Below are positions 44,901-56,355 of a stretch of 64,000 nt of DNA, piece by piece. The position numbers were made by a program, and so were the translations under genes. The notes under the pieces were generated by a model. It was not told where the DNA came from and did no database searches. It was given only the letters and a program-made list of their open reading frames with translations. The stretch is from Mesodorylaimus sp. YZB2_4 (Eukaryota > Nematoda > Enoplea > Dorylaimida > Dorylaimidae). Numbering within the stretch: position 1 is the first letter of the stretch; the number at the start of each line of letters is the position of its first letter. The DNA is taken from positions 372,001 through 436,000 of the forward strand of contig JASANH010000072.1 of NCBI GenBank assembly GCA_030248295.1. The letters are read 5' to 3'.

Positions 44901-47900
44901 ATGTCGTGCTAGTAGAGCTTTTGGTGGCTGTTGTTTGGGGACTGGTTATGGGAGGGACTAGAATTGTACTGGTGGGGCCTTGTGTTGCAGTTGATTGAGT
45001 GTTGCTACTAAATGTCAGTGTGCTGCTAAGACTTTCAGCGGCTGTTTTCAGATGTCTGGTTGTAGTGGAGCTTTGCTGAGTTGTAGTTGGGAAGCTGGTT
45101 TGGCTAGTAGTGGTAATGGATAATTGTGCGTTGGCGAAGCTGTAGGTGGCAAGCGATGGGGGGTAAGTTCCAGGGGAGGATGAAGTAGTTATTGCTGAGC
45201 TTCTAGGTGCTGCTGCATGGGGGCTTGTTGAGCTAGATGTGGCCATGAGTGTCGGGCTTTGGCCGGCACTTGATGATGCGATTTTGATGAGGGGTGAGGA
45301 AATGTAAGTGGGGCGTTGAGTGGCACTTCCAGAAGAAAAAATGAACTGAAAGAAAAGGATCATGGTCGAGAAGTTTTCAGATCTATTTGCTGCAGTGAAA
45401 GTGGATGCAGCTTGTGTGCTGCTCTTAGTCGATACAGGCGAAGTCCTGGAGCTTGGAGACGCACTAGGGCTGATAGAGGTGCTCTCTGTTAATCTCGACA
45501 CTGTCGGAGAAGTTGTAGTTATCTGTTCAGTTTCAGTCGATCTTGTGGTCTGTTTCGAGGTTGTTGGGGGTCCATTGCTCGACGTAGTCGTAGCGACTGA
45601 TGTGGCGATCGGGAGGACTGCAATGTGGGCTCGAGGCGTCGTTGATGGCGATGTCCGTGTGCTAGCAGTCCAAGGGGTTGACAATGTATGAGTCGAGGAA
45701 GGAGATGGGCTTATTGAAACTGCAGTCGGAGCTGGAGACCAAATACTTAAGGAGGTAAATTCAAAGATAGATGTGGATTTCTTGCTGGTTGAGCCTGTTG
45801 TTGATAACGAGGCGCTGGGCGCAGCTGAAGCCGAAGCAGAAGAGCTAGTTGCCGAAATTGTGGTTGCTTGGCTGGGAGTTGATGTCGAGATTGAATTCGT
45901 TGACAGTGCGATCGTTTGTGTTGAGCTGCCAGTTGATGTGCTGGTGGTCGTTGTAGTGGTTGATATGGTCGTAGTGTTGGGGTATGTTGTCCCATTGCAT
46001 GCCCCCAGAGATAGAGTAGATGGACAATTAATCATTTTTGAATCGCAGCCTGCAGATAAGAAAACGCGGTCATGCGTTATAAAATCGCTCTTTTATATTT
46101 TTTACTCGTACACTTACCTAATTCGCAAATCATTGTAAACTTGTATTTACGTGTATCATCGCGAAAGTTGTATTTGAGAGAGTAAAAGTCGCACGGTTGA
46201 GATGGATTAACGCCTAGATAAAACGGGGGTTGATCTGTGATGCTCAAGAAAGTTGTGTTCACTGGAATAGACTCCGAGGCGACTCGACATTGAGCAGGTT
46301 TATCTCCATCAATTGTCCAGTTATAATAAGAGAGCTGGTCATTGGAGGCATTGGTAACCAGTGCTCCCATCAACACTGGTTTGCCCTCGATGCTGGTTCC
46401 GACCATCTTCTGTTGCAGATTTTCCATGACGCTGAGATAATCAGCGGTGCTTTTAAAAACAGCAAGTCTGGAGTATCCATAACTGATAGATGGACATTCC
46501 ATTTCTTCACCATCCTCTATGTTCTTCAAACCGACGACATAGCAAATATTATTGTGAATATATGTGACTGCATTTTTTTCTTTAGCGCACGCCGCTGTGA
46601 CATTACCTTAATTAAACAACAGAAAGCAAATCGCAGAGATGGTCAAACACAAAGAGAATCATTATTGGGTGGGGGAGGGGGGTGGCAACTGCAGCTATAG
46701 GGAAATTCATAGTGGTAGAGCTCTTCCTCAGTCACATGATTGTTATTCGATTATCTTCCAGCATTCTAGCAGTCGGTGAAAAAGAAAAAACTGCTCATAA
46801 GAGTTTTTTAAAATATTTTGGACAAGCTTCAACATATTTTAAAGAGGTATACTACATATACTACATCTTTACTAGGTATACTACATCTTTTTTCTGACCT
46901 CTTACAGGCAATATAAATATGTTTTTGCTATCCTTTTTCGTTTCGGCCATCATTTCAGCACACAGGACAAAGTGAAGGGCTAACGTGCATGACAGGGCTA
47001 AGACAGCGCCTGGTTTTTAAAGAAACTTCGACACAGAGGGCATTCAAGAAGTTCACGGAATGATGTTCGCATCGCGGAAGTGTAAAATTTTTTTGACCTG
47101 TCCTGGTCGGTCCATGGGAGGGTCGATTTTTGGCCACCTTCCCGCGGGAGAGGGGGCTTGTCAGCTGACCGTATCTTGCCATCAACAAGGGTCAACCGGG
47201 ATGCATGCCGGGCAAGGGCGCGTGTAAGTCGCTACCCCGCGATGTCGGTGGACCATGGGGTACCCATGGGGTAACCATACCCAGCCCGGGCCTCCCGCGC
47301 AATAAGTCCTCTCCCCATTTATCGACGCCGGAGGGATGAAGGGTGAGTCGCCCACCACCATGTGTGCAACGCGCAGAGAGAACTTCACCAAGTTTTTAGA
47401 CGGCCAGAGTTGAACTCGGGGCCTACTGGTTTCCAGCTCTGCCAAGCAAACTGTGACACGCCTTTCACCGCTACACCACCGCGGAAGTGTAAAGTTTTTA
47501 TCAGGGGCCGTATTCCAGAAGCGTTTTCCTGTTTTCCACTGTTTCCTCCGCATACCCTATTCAGCATTCCGCTGCTGTTTTCCTTCAGCGGTATTTTCCA
47601 GCGGCTGAGTTTCACAAAATCTTTGCAGAACTTTCCTTGGAGAAAAGTTCCTGCGAGTTTGCCACCTCGCAGGAAAACTTTAGTGTCGGGCACCTAAAAT
47701 CTTTCCTGCGAGTTTTCAATGTTTAACACATAGTCGTGCTGCTAAATGTCTCGTTGAACTCGTAACAAATATTTAACTCAAGTCCAGCAATTTTTAAACC
47801 GTATCATTCGACAATGGTACGTGACCAAAACGTATCACTCGCTATCGTTACAAGTGTAGGCAATCCCTTGTCTTCTTCTTACCCGACCTCACGAAAGCTC

Positions 47901-50499
47901 GTCGTCAATGCTCTCTAAGAGTTGAGCACAGCTGCTTACTGCGCTTTGATTTTATGCAAGCAATAACCATATCAATTCTCGATGGTGATTAGCCTAGCAT
48001 TTCACAGCTACGTACTCTATCGAAAAGTTCAGCTGTCTCCGATCATTTTGCCAAAAAATCAGTCATCAGAGTTCCTGAGCGCTTATGCTCAAGATGTGTG
48101 CGAGGTTGGGTTGAAAATTTTGTGAGGTTGGGCGGTTGGCTCTCGAAACCCTAAGCAATTCGATCAAAAGAGCCCGTCTTCAACGTGAAGTAGCTTGCCC
48201 ATCATTGTGATTCACTATAATGTACATCACAGTTGAGTCATCCAACAACTCCACATTTTTCGCAAAGCTCCTCGGTATCGGGAGGTTACCAGCGGGGTCA
48301 TTTCATCCTCGGCCTTCCATGCCGAAAATCTTCCAGATCACCATTCAAAGAGCCTCTTTGGAATGAGAGTCAACGGAAGTATATCAAGCTCACAAGAAAA
48401 TGAGAGTGAGATCGAGACACACGACAAGTGGAAGCGCATTTTGATCTTCATTCTGAGTCTCGTTAGCACAAAACTGGTTCATGGTATGTTGGCCACACGG
48501 TGCTTCGACTGCATGCCCGACTTTGTTGGAGAAAAAACACAGATGAGCATCGTGATCGCTGATGACAACAAAAATGATCAACTGACTTTTTCTGGGCTTA
48601 GGCGCCGAGAATGACGCAGCTCCATTTCATCCCATATCATGAGTGAGTGCCTGAACATGTAGTAACTTGGTTGAAACCGTAACATTCACTGAGCTAATTC
48701 CTTCCAGCTCACTGGAAGTTTCCTTTGAGGTCACTGTGCTTCTGGAATAGGGTCACCTCACCGGGCGATTTTCCTTTAGGCTCACAGGAAAGTTCCATCG
48801 AGCTCCAAGAGATTTTACCCTGCGAGCTTGAAGGAAAGTTTCAGTGACCTTGAAGGAAAATTTTCCTTTCACCTCGAGGTTTCCTTCGAGTTTCTGGAAT
48901 ACGGCCTCAGAGCAACTTTTCTCGTTATGCAAAATCCCTCGCAGGTGGCCCGCGCATTCGATAAACTAGTTCAGGCGCAGCGGCCCCTGTATCACAGCGG
49001 CTCGGCGTTTATATTGCTGTATTGCTTGAGGGCGAGTGGCTGGCTCCGTCGCGGGTTCGATCCCCGGTGATGGCGGTGACAGAACGGACCCTCGCTGACC
49101 TTGCAGTGGGTAAGTCACCCGGTATCATCGAGGTGCTGTGAGTGGAGTGACGTACGCCAAACGAGGAGACAGCCAACTCGAACACTGAGGGTTCACAGCC
49201 CGCCCGCCATCGTCCGAGGAACTATTAGAAAGGAGCATGATTGATGTCTTACTATTTTTTCAGCTATCCAGTACTCATTATTTAGTCGCAGAGGCCCGCG
49301 AGAAATTTTTGGGCCAAAGCTCGTTTTGCCTACTGTACGAGTACAGCCGGCCAGCAATCAAACTTTTCCAGCAAGGCTACGCTTGGCCCAGCACACACAG
49401 TAGCGTTCCTTTGTAAGTTCCCTCTAGGAGGACCCACTCGTATCTTCGAGAGGCCAAGACTATGTATATCATTGGCTGGGCATTTGGCCTGATTCAAATC
49501 GGAGTTAGCACACGGCGCCAACAGGAATGATAGAGAAAAGTTGCGAAAAGATTGGATAATACAGTGATACAGTACTTACAAGGATCGAATGCGCAGACGC
49601 CGGGTTTCGGGCATTTTGACTGAGGTGGTAAGCTAGTTTCCCCGCTTTGTGCCGCAAGCGTCGTCATGGTCTGTCCAGGCCCTGGGCATGTCGCTGGTGG
49701 GGAGTACATATCGCAACCTAAAGCACTTATTGCTTCGTTTTGCTGTTTATTACACTTTGGATCTAGTCTCTTACCAAATTCGCAAAGCATCAGATTTTTC
49801 TCGCTGCAGTTGCGTCCCATGAGTGTGGCGGGGCTTCTTCGCACGTAAACTGCTAGACAGGATGGCATCGTGCTCGTCGCTACTGCTTGAACTGCCACGC
49901 TCACTGGCTGGTTTGACACTTGCGATGCCATTTCGCATGCCGTGCTCATCCAACAGTAATCGGATATTTTGTGACCGAATGAAACAGATCCAGCGCCCAA
50001 CCAGATCGGTAAATCAAGACTAATATTGGCCTGATGCCCGTTTGTAACTGCTATGTTAGCAGCTAGTATTTTCAATTTGCTGATAACTTGCGAGTAGTCG
50101 CTGAAGTTATCGAAAACAGCTGCTCGACCGTAGTTCATTTTTGGAATAAATAGACCGGCGAGAGCATTGCACTTTTCGTAGCTTTTCTCCCAACTATATT
50201 CATATTTGTAAATTCCATAGCATTTATTGTTATAAAGATAAGTGACCATATTGCTCGAGCTATATCGTGCGCATGAGCTCATGCTACCTGCAAAGCATAT
50301 TTTGGTGCACATGATAGCCAGATAAGAAAAAGAAATACATACACAACAGCGATCCATTACTGCCCGCGCCCGTTCCTGGACAAATATTGCTCGAAGAAGA
50401 TGACGGGCAAGTTGCAGGCAATAGGCATGACCCTGCGACTAATTGTATTGGTATCAGATAAACGAGGAAAGCGGGTAGTATTGATCGATATAGACGCAT
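38995..50499 (-). CDS. Receptor copy B: CTLD-CTLD-mucin-TSP1, adhesion-GPCR-type 7TM protein without GAIN domain
   Basis: Proposed exons on the reverse strand: 50499-50343, 50287-49580, 46594-46118, 46049-42144, 42089-41929, 41865-41756, 40039-39931, 39862-39703, 39651-39585, 39527-39384, 39324-39156 and 39051-38995 (TGA), about 2074 residues, with all phases matching. Residues 1-52 hold the signal peptide (MRLYRSILPAFLVYLIPIQL). Residues 53-288 hold CTLD 1 (NNKCYGIYKYEYSWEKSYEKC ... NLMLCEFGK), and 289-447 CTLD 2 (NNICYVVGL ... FTMICELG). No EPN or QPD calcium/sugar motif is visible. Residues 448-1749 are mucin-like, then TSP1 (WDAWTPCSVTCGSA) and seven helices closely matching copy A (VCKMASLGLQYF, LGWG-equivalent VGWGLPAI, CWVNMG, LGVYIFMHHLLANQKVR). 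TSP1 and TM1 are separated by 19 residues, again with no GAIN/GPS. The 3 kb and 1.7 kb introns are filled with SINEs and LTR-like sequence. Confidence 0.88.
40040..41755 (+). mobile_element. Intron of copy B with two LTR-like promoter blocks
   Basis: Copy A has 128 bases at this intron position, so most of these 1716 bases are insertion. Two blocks each have a TATA box followed 25-35 bases later by TCAGTCAGT: TATATAAGG at about 40433 with CTCAGTCAGTAG, and TATATAAAGG at about 41490 with GATCAGTCAGTTC. This arrangement resembles arthropod-type LTR retrotransposon promoters. I could not find clear TG...CA ends or matching target duplications, and no reverse transcriptase or integrase is present, so these may be two solo LTRs. 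Confidence 0.4.
47060..47492 (-). mobile_element. SINE-like element in copy B intron 2
   Basis: Reverse strand: GCGGTGGTGTAGCGGTGAAA (A-box-like), then GAGTTCAACTCTGGCC (B-box-like), then a body with GGTGGGCGACTCACCCTTCA. The head resembles that of the 61846-62262 SINE (GCGGTGGTGCAGCGG). Confidence 0.55.
47506..48906. repeat. Pair of inverted termini GGCCGTATTCCAGAA in copy B intron 2
   Basis: GGCCGTATTCCAGAA (47506-47520) is matched by TTCTGGAATACGGCC (48892-48906). Both ends are followed inward by palindromic AGGAAA/TTTCCT-rich sequence. They are either the two ends of one 1.4 kb element or single ends of two small MITEs of the same family. No coding sequence lies between them. Confidence 0.6.
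48985..49225 (+). mobile_element. SINE copy in copy B intron 2
   Basis: GCGGGTTCGATCCCCGGTGA (B box) is followed by ACCCTCGCTGACCTTGCA, GTAAGTCACCCGGTA and CCATCGTCCGAGGAA, in the same order as the other family members. Confidence 0.72.
49285..49480 (-). mobile_element. SINE 3' fragment, inverted
   Basis: GGGCCAAAGCTCGTTTTGCC, GCCGGCCAGCAATCAAACTT and CCTCTAGGAGGACC match the inverted 3' body of the SINE at 61846-62262. It lies just left of the CTLD 1 exon of copy B. Confidence 0.65.
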
Positions 50500-51211
50500 G
50501 ATTCTTTTAGCTGAAATGCAAGAAATCACCTTATTGTAAGATTCTCTCCTGTCGACGAAGTGTAAGGTTCAGTCTGGCAGCATCAAAAATTGGACAGTCC
50601 ACTTCTAAGGTTTGAAAATAAATCTACGACAATGCTAGCAGTAGCTTCCAGTATGCGCCTCAGCCTTCGCAGCAGCTTCCAGTGTGGTGCCTTAGCCATC
50701 ATAGCTAGAACAGCCGATCCACAGAGACAGTAATTTTCCTCCGATCAGCCTACTGTAGATCCATGCAGTGCTGCACAGTATGTCTGCCGAAGTCCTACTA
50801 TGCGACTTCTATACTCAGGTCTATGTACAATCCAGAACTCAACTCTAAACGGATGCCATTAGAGCTGAAGGGTCATTCTGATTGTATGAAGAATTACAGT
50901 CAGGAAGCTCTGCTAAGCAACAAAGAGTCCTTCTTTAGTGAAAAATGTCAACGCCGGTACATCATATTAAATGTCACCAAGCACCATGAATATTCCACGA
51001 TTGACAGAGGAATTTGCCAGAAATCTGCTTTCTTTGGCGAATAATTTAAAGGGTTGGCGAACAACAAATTGGCGCGTAGCAGACGGGGATCCCCTGTCTG
51101 CTGCGCGAGGGATTACTCGCGCCGCTTCAGGAGAGGAAAGAGGACCCCCAGCCGAGGGGGAAGGGAAGGGAAAAGCACCCCACAACCCAAGGAAAACAAA
51201 ACCCCAATTCA

Positions 51212-51277
51212 CCCCCCCCCCCCCCCTCCCCCCCCCCCGCCCCCCCCTATCCCCCCTCCCCCCCCCTCTCCCCCCCC
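51212..51277. repeat. Poly-C tract
   Basis: About 66 bases almost entirely C with a few T and single G and A bases. It is a possible i-motif/G-quadruplex sequence and a likely spot for length errors in the assembly. Confidence 0.9.
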
Positions 51278-51539
51278 TTTAATGCGACGCGATGGCGCGC
51301 ATTTACAGTACATTGTTACATTTTACACACGGCCATATCTTTTCGACTACAGCCCGCCTGCGACCGCTTGTGAAAGCAGCGAGCGCGTGAGAGATCGCAA
51401 GAAAGGTGTCCCAACAGTGTAATTGTTAAAGTAGTTCCAAGCTGTAACCTGCGCACCCAGATGGTGAGAGATAATAGAGACAAAAGCCTTTTGCGCGAAA
51501 AGATCCGACTCCGGAAGGCAAGTGTCGCGACTATACCTG

Positions 51540-51612
51540 CCCTAGAAACATCAACCCGACAGGTTGTCGTCTCCTAGCCAGGGGAGGTATCGATCTCCCG
51601 ACCACCCGGAAT
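51540..51612 (-). mobile_element. tRNA-derived SINE head-like fragment
   Basis: Reverse strand GGGTGGTCGGGAGATCGATA then CCTCCCCTGGCTAGGAGACG gives a B-box-like GGGAGATCGATACCTCCCC. It is a different type from the main SINE family. Ends are not defined. Confidence 0.4.
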
Positions 51613-54454
51613 GCTGGACAGAACTTTTCAAATTCAACGAAATTTCTAAGCTCAATAAGGGTGAAATTGGTGGCAGCACTACGCATAAACATTAAGCAAA
51701 TCGGCTGGCAGCTTCAGGCTTCCCACCGCACGCACACACGCTTTCTTTTATGCCGCAAACAATCGCAGGTGGTCGCGGGGTCGCAAAAATTTGTGTCTGA
51801 ATGTACAGTAAACTGTGAAAGTTCTTCTCGGTATACTGTATGTACGTCGTCGACGATGGAACAACGCAAAGTTTAAATTTCCCGCTGTCAGCCGCAGACG
51901 TTTTACTCGTAGATTCACAGCCCCACTCATTTAAGCCTGTGCGCACACTGGCTATGTTTCACTGCATGAGATGGGCATGTCAGTATGAGCCCATATCATC
52001 CAAGCATCATGGTCCTAGTGATAGCGCAGTGGGTCCGTCCATACGGCCTTCCTAGCAGCACAAGGCACGATCGGGCTTCGAAGTCAGGAGCAATATCTAT
52101 ATATACCTGCGCGGGAAATTTAAAAGGATTAGGCCTGAAATGGTCTAATGCGAAAAGAGCGACTGCAAGAGAAAATGTAGAAGGTAGGATACCTTTTTTC
52201 CAGCCCTCGACTCCTTGTGAAAGCTAAATAGACTCGAAAATATCACATCCACCGCATTGGCTTTCTTGCCTGAAATAAATATGTAATCGTCAGTTAAAAG
52301 GAACGGAAGGCAAGCCGAAAATACATACGGGAGCCAAAATAAATGTATGTATTGCCTCGAACCTCCTGCGACTGTCGAAGTGCTCAAGTTAGTCGTCCTT
52401 CAGCTACTTGCCGATTGAATTCTAGCCGCGCTCACTCCATTTGGCAATAGGACCAAGGCGACAAAGTGTCTGCCAGTGCAAAGTGTTAATGGGAAAACGA
52501 TTGAAGCAAGTATTCTGTTCTAAATTCTACGCCAGTGATTTACTGTGCATGGTGTCTGCTTAGCAACAGTGTCCTTAGCACTTTATTCCGATTAAAGATT
52601 GTACTCACGCACCTGAGCAATCTGTATGGCGTGTAGAAAAAGCTGGCTACCAATGCTGTTTGTCCTTTTGATTCGATATGTGACAATATTTTTTATTTGG
52701 GGTAACCAAATTCTGACTTGAATGTACCTTACATGCTCTGGAAAGCTTGTTATTGCAGCTTCTCAGAATGCTCTTAAAATGTTGCATCTGACATCTGGTA
52801 TCCGTTGTGAAGTACAGTTCCACATTTAACACGCATCATCACAAGTCAACTGCTGGCGAATCTATCCTGGGGACAGTACGCGAAGAACACGATTCTGGCG
52901 ATAGACTTTGACGAGAAAACGAGAACTCATCCTGACAAATTTAGCGAGAGGGGGTAAAAATTAACTAGTTCACGAAATTATGTTTAGTCGACGCCTTAGA
53001 GGCGTCGAACAAATGCTCAAATATTTTCCAATAGATCTTTCTAAGCGCTATGAAATGTAGCATAGCTGACTTAAAAAGCAATAGTAAAGCTTTTAGCTTT
53101 GGAAAACAAAAGACGAAAAGCTTGGGCGGGAAAAATTTCGACAAGCCGCTCTGCAAGCTTCTATGTATAGAGGTAGAATGCCTTAATTTCAAATGACTTA
53201 TGAAAATTAATGACTAATATCATGATTTATAAATGAAAATCCGTTTGAAAAAGACTTCCGAAGAGAAGATCGTGCTTTGTTTGAATGCGAGTTAGAAACC
53301 AATTCAAAGCGTGTCCATCGCAGATGCTTCGCGTAAGTGAACTAGGTATACATCCTCAGCCATTATCATGGTCAGATATCATAACAACGAATCAGATTTC
53401 GTGTGTGGCTCTGATAGGTAGGCATTAATCATCACTCACACAATGTGTAAAATGTATAATTCTGGTACCCGCGACTACACCACCACGCAATGCAAGCTCG
53501 AATAATTTTTTACATCCAGGCTAAACCCCAGCAGCGTCAAGCAAAAATTGCCTATTTTCCCGATGTGAATAGTTGATTCAGAGATGTAATTTCCACTATT
53601 CCACAGTAAGTTCTACGAATCAGCTCGTGTTTTTAAGATTTATCAACATTCTGCTGTTTATTCTGCTTGTGCTTGATTGCGGCCAATAGTAAGCCATAGC
53701 CTACCCACCTTTTTATCGCGCTTTACCCACATAAACGTTAGTGATCTACAGTATTTGCCGTGTTTGCCGTCTTGTAGGCCATAAAAAATTTTTATTGGCC
53801 CCACCCACTGCACTTTTTTAACTAATATAAAGATGTCCACATGCAAGGGGCAAGAATTTTGATGCCAGCCGCTAAAGAAACCTAATCTTCAAGGTTTAAG
53901 CGCGATAAAAAAACATCTTGACCAACCCTAAAACAAGGATATTTCGTGCCTGTTGCATAAATAACTCAAATACAAGTCTTGTATTCGAGTTCCTGTCCTC
54001 ATGGGGCGAATCTTGCATAGTGCGCAAAATCCAAATTGTTTTTATCTTATCTTTCCGAGACTCGCAATTTTTATAATACTGCCCGTTTCACGTTGTCATG
54101 GCTTAATCTTTATTCCATATGACTGTCCAACTTGACAAGATACACCACCAGAGCGAGAGCTCAAATTGCAATTGACGCCAAAAAGTGGACGCAAAAGGAC
54201 GTCTGCACAGGTGCTGACATAGTTGCCAGGTTTTCTCTAATTTACCCAACGGTAAGAGGCAATGAAGATCTAGTTATGTTCACTATGCAAATGTGGCTAT
54301 TCTACCTGGACTTGGTCCTGTCTGATAACATCTAGTGATTGATGTGCGCGGAGCCTGTCTTCATTGTCTATTTTGCTTGTTTAATGCCAGTGCGCTACTG
54401 CCTTCTAGATTGGTGCCTGTTGGGTTGTCACTCTTGTACGGCTGGTAAAAATAC

Positions 54455-54550
54455 TTGATTTGAATGCGTATGCGTATACGCAAAGTCTCTTGAATGCGCA
54501 TGCGTATTGCGTACTCCACAAAGTGAGCGTACAAGTTTGCGTATTGCATA
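54455..54550. repeat. GCGTAT-rich repeat, related to the inside of the 55439-55652 MITE
   Basis: GAATGCGTATGCGTATACGC and GTACAAGTTTGCGTATTGCA recur in inverted orientation at about 55470-55590 (GTATACGCATTCGAC, ACGCAAACTTGCTTGTACGC). The two look like diverged copies of one element. Confidence 0.5.
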
Positions 54551-55030
54551 TATTTCCTAGTATGTATAGCTATGAAAATGTAATAACGATCCCCAATGTG
54601 GCTCGCCTAACCACTTGTCTGCGGGCTCGGGTTCTCAGGGGCTTGAGGTTGTAGTATGAGGACTCACAACCAGGAACCGAACTCACCAAACGTGCAGAGA
54701 CTACGATGAGCCATACTCGATTATTGACCACACAGATATTCCCCAAACGCACGTACACTATTACTATCGGTGACAGTCAACCAACAGTCTCCCTAGCATA
54801 GCAATGCACACGCCCGACCAGAAGTGTGCAGCATTACACTATCATTCGGATAAACGCGGACACACGCTATCATTCCTGCACTGCTTTATCACAATATATC
54901 GTCTTGAACTGCAAATAACTGTATGTCAATAACTAAAAAGACAGCTTCCACAACAGACAACGCAGAACTTGTCGCTGCCGCTTATGATCAGCATAACAAA
55001 CGTCTGTGGGGAAAAATTTCTGTTTAGCCC

Positions 55031-55160
55031 GAAGTATAGTTGGATGCGATGCGTCAAATAAGCGTGCGATGCGACACTTTTGGGTCAACTGACAATGTAA
55101 AAAGGTGCCCAAAACGTCGCATCGCAAGCTTATTTGACGCATCGCATCGAACTATACTTC
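55031..55160. mobile_element. 130-base palindromic MITE
   Basis: Left arm GAAGTATAGTTGGATGCGAT ... GTCAAATAAGCGTGCGATGC; right arm GCATCGCAAGCTTATTTGAC ... ATCGCATCGAACTATACTTC. Arms of about 53 bases flank a centre of about 25. It is non-coding. Confidence 0.88.
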
Positions 55161-55438
55161 CAGCTTCAAGGTTTGATCATGGGTTATTTCCCAGGGGCCT
55201 ATCCTGGTTCAGCCGGAAACCCTGCAGCCCTGGCCAGAAAGGGCCAGAATCCCTTTCTGGCTGGTGCCTCTTCTGAGCCAGTGTCGCGTTTTGGAAAGTG
55301 TTCCTTTACGGCCAGTCCCGATTTAGCCAAAATCTCTGTACAGCAAGTGCATATGGTAGGTAGCGTTCTCTTTTGGGTGCCTGCATCCGCACCCATTACG
55401 TGGTTGAAAATGGTCAAAATGCCAACAGATCAACAACA

Positions 55439-55652
55439 ATATGGTACAAAAGTGAACTATACTTCACAGTGGCCATACGCATTAACTGTATACGCATTCG
55501 ACCTGATGTACGCATATACGCAAACTTGCTTGTACGCAATACATAAAATGCGTATTTTGATGTTAGCGGCTTCAAAAATATTGCGTCATTAACGACTTTG
55601 CTGTAGTACAAGGAAGGGCTACTGCAAAGTATAATTCACTTTTGTACCATAT
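55439..55652. mobile_element. 214-base MITE with 25-base inverted ends
   Basis: ATATGGTACAAAAGTGAACT (55439 on) is mirrored by AATTCACTTTTGTACCATAT (to 55652), with ATACT/AGTAT continuing inward. The centre carries GCGTAT words. It is non-coding. Confidence 0.82.
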
Positions 55653-56260
55653 TTTTTATTCACTGCACATCTTCGTACTCGGGAATACGAGTCAAGTTTT
55701 TAGTTAGAGGTAGTAGTCGAGTTATTTTGCAAAGTTTAGTACAGAGTTCACTTACACTAAGTTTGGAAGTTTGCAGCAGATGGAATAAGTTACAGCTATT
55801 AACTTGGTCTCATTATTTCTGGATTCGGACTTATTTAGACATACATTGTGGCGGGGCGGGGAATCTGTATTCGATTTCGCAAAGTAACTGACTACCTAGC
55901 ATGACTGCTCAGGATTCCAAATGAAGATCCTTCCAAAGCGAGCCAACGCGCACACAGGACATGAAGAAAATGCTCATATTTACATATAAAACCTGCTTTT
56001 TTCAAATAATCGGCCAGGAAGAGAGCTGTTTCAATACAGCGAGTGAGTGACAGCCGCTGTAGCTTCTCAAAGCAGACTACTGCATAAGGTTGTCGAAGAA
56101 GCTCGAAGTCGGTCGCTTGCTGATTGTAGGTTCCGGGCCACCAAGCCAATATTCTGTGCCAGATTAAAAAAACACTTACAAAAAAATTTCTGTGTAGTCA
56201 ATAAAAAATTTTTTTGAGCAAACTAATTTCTGCTGTTCCCCTTCAATCAAACGTATATAA

Positions 56261-56355
56261 ATGCTTTCACAGAAGACCAAGAAAAATGTTGCACAGGGAC
56301 CAATCAAACAGGAGACCAATCAAATGCTTTCACAGGGACCAAGAAAAATGTTGGT
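56261..56355. repeat. Short direct duplication, 63-base spacing
   Basis: ATGCTTTCACAG(A)AGACCAAG with AAAAATGTTG occurs at 56261 and again at 56324 in the same orientation. Confidence 0.7.
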
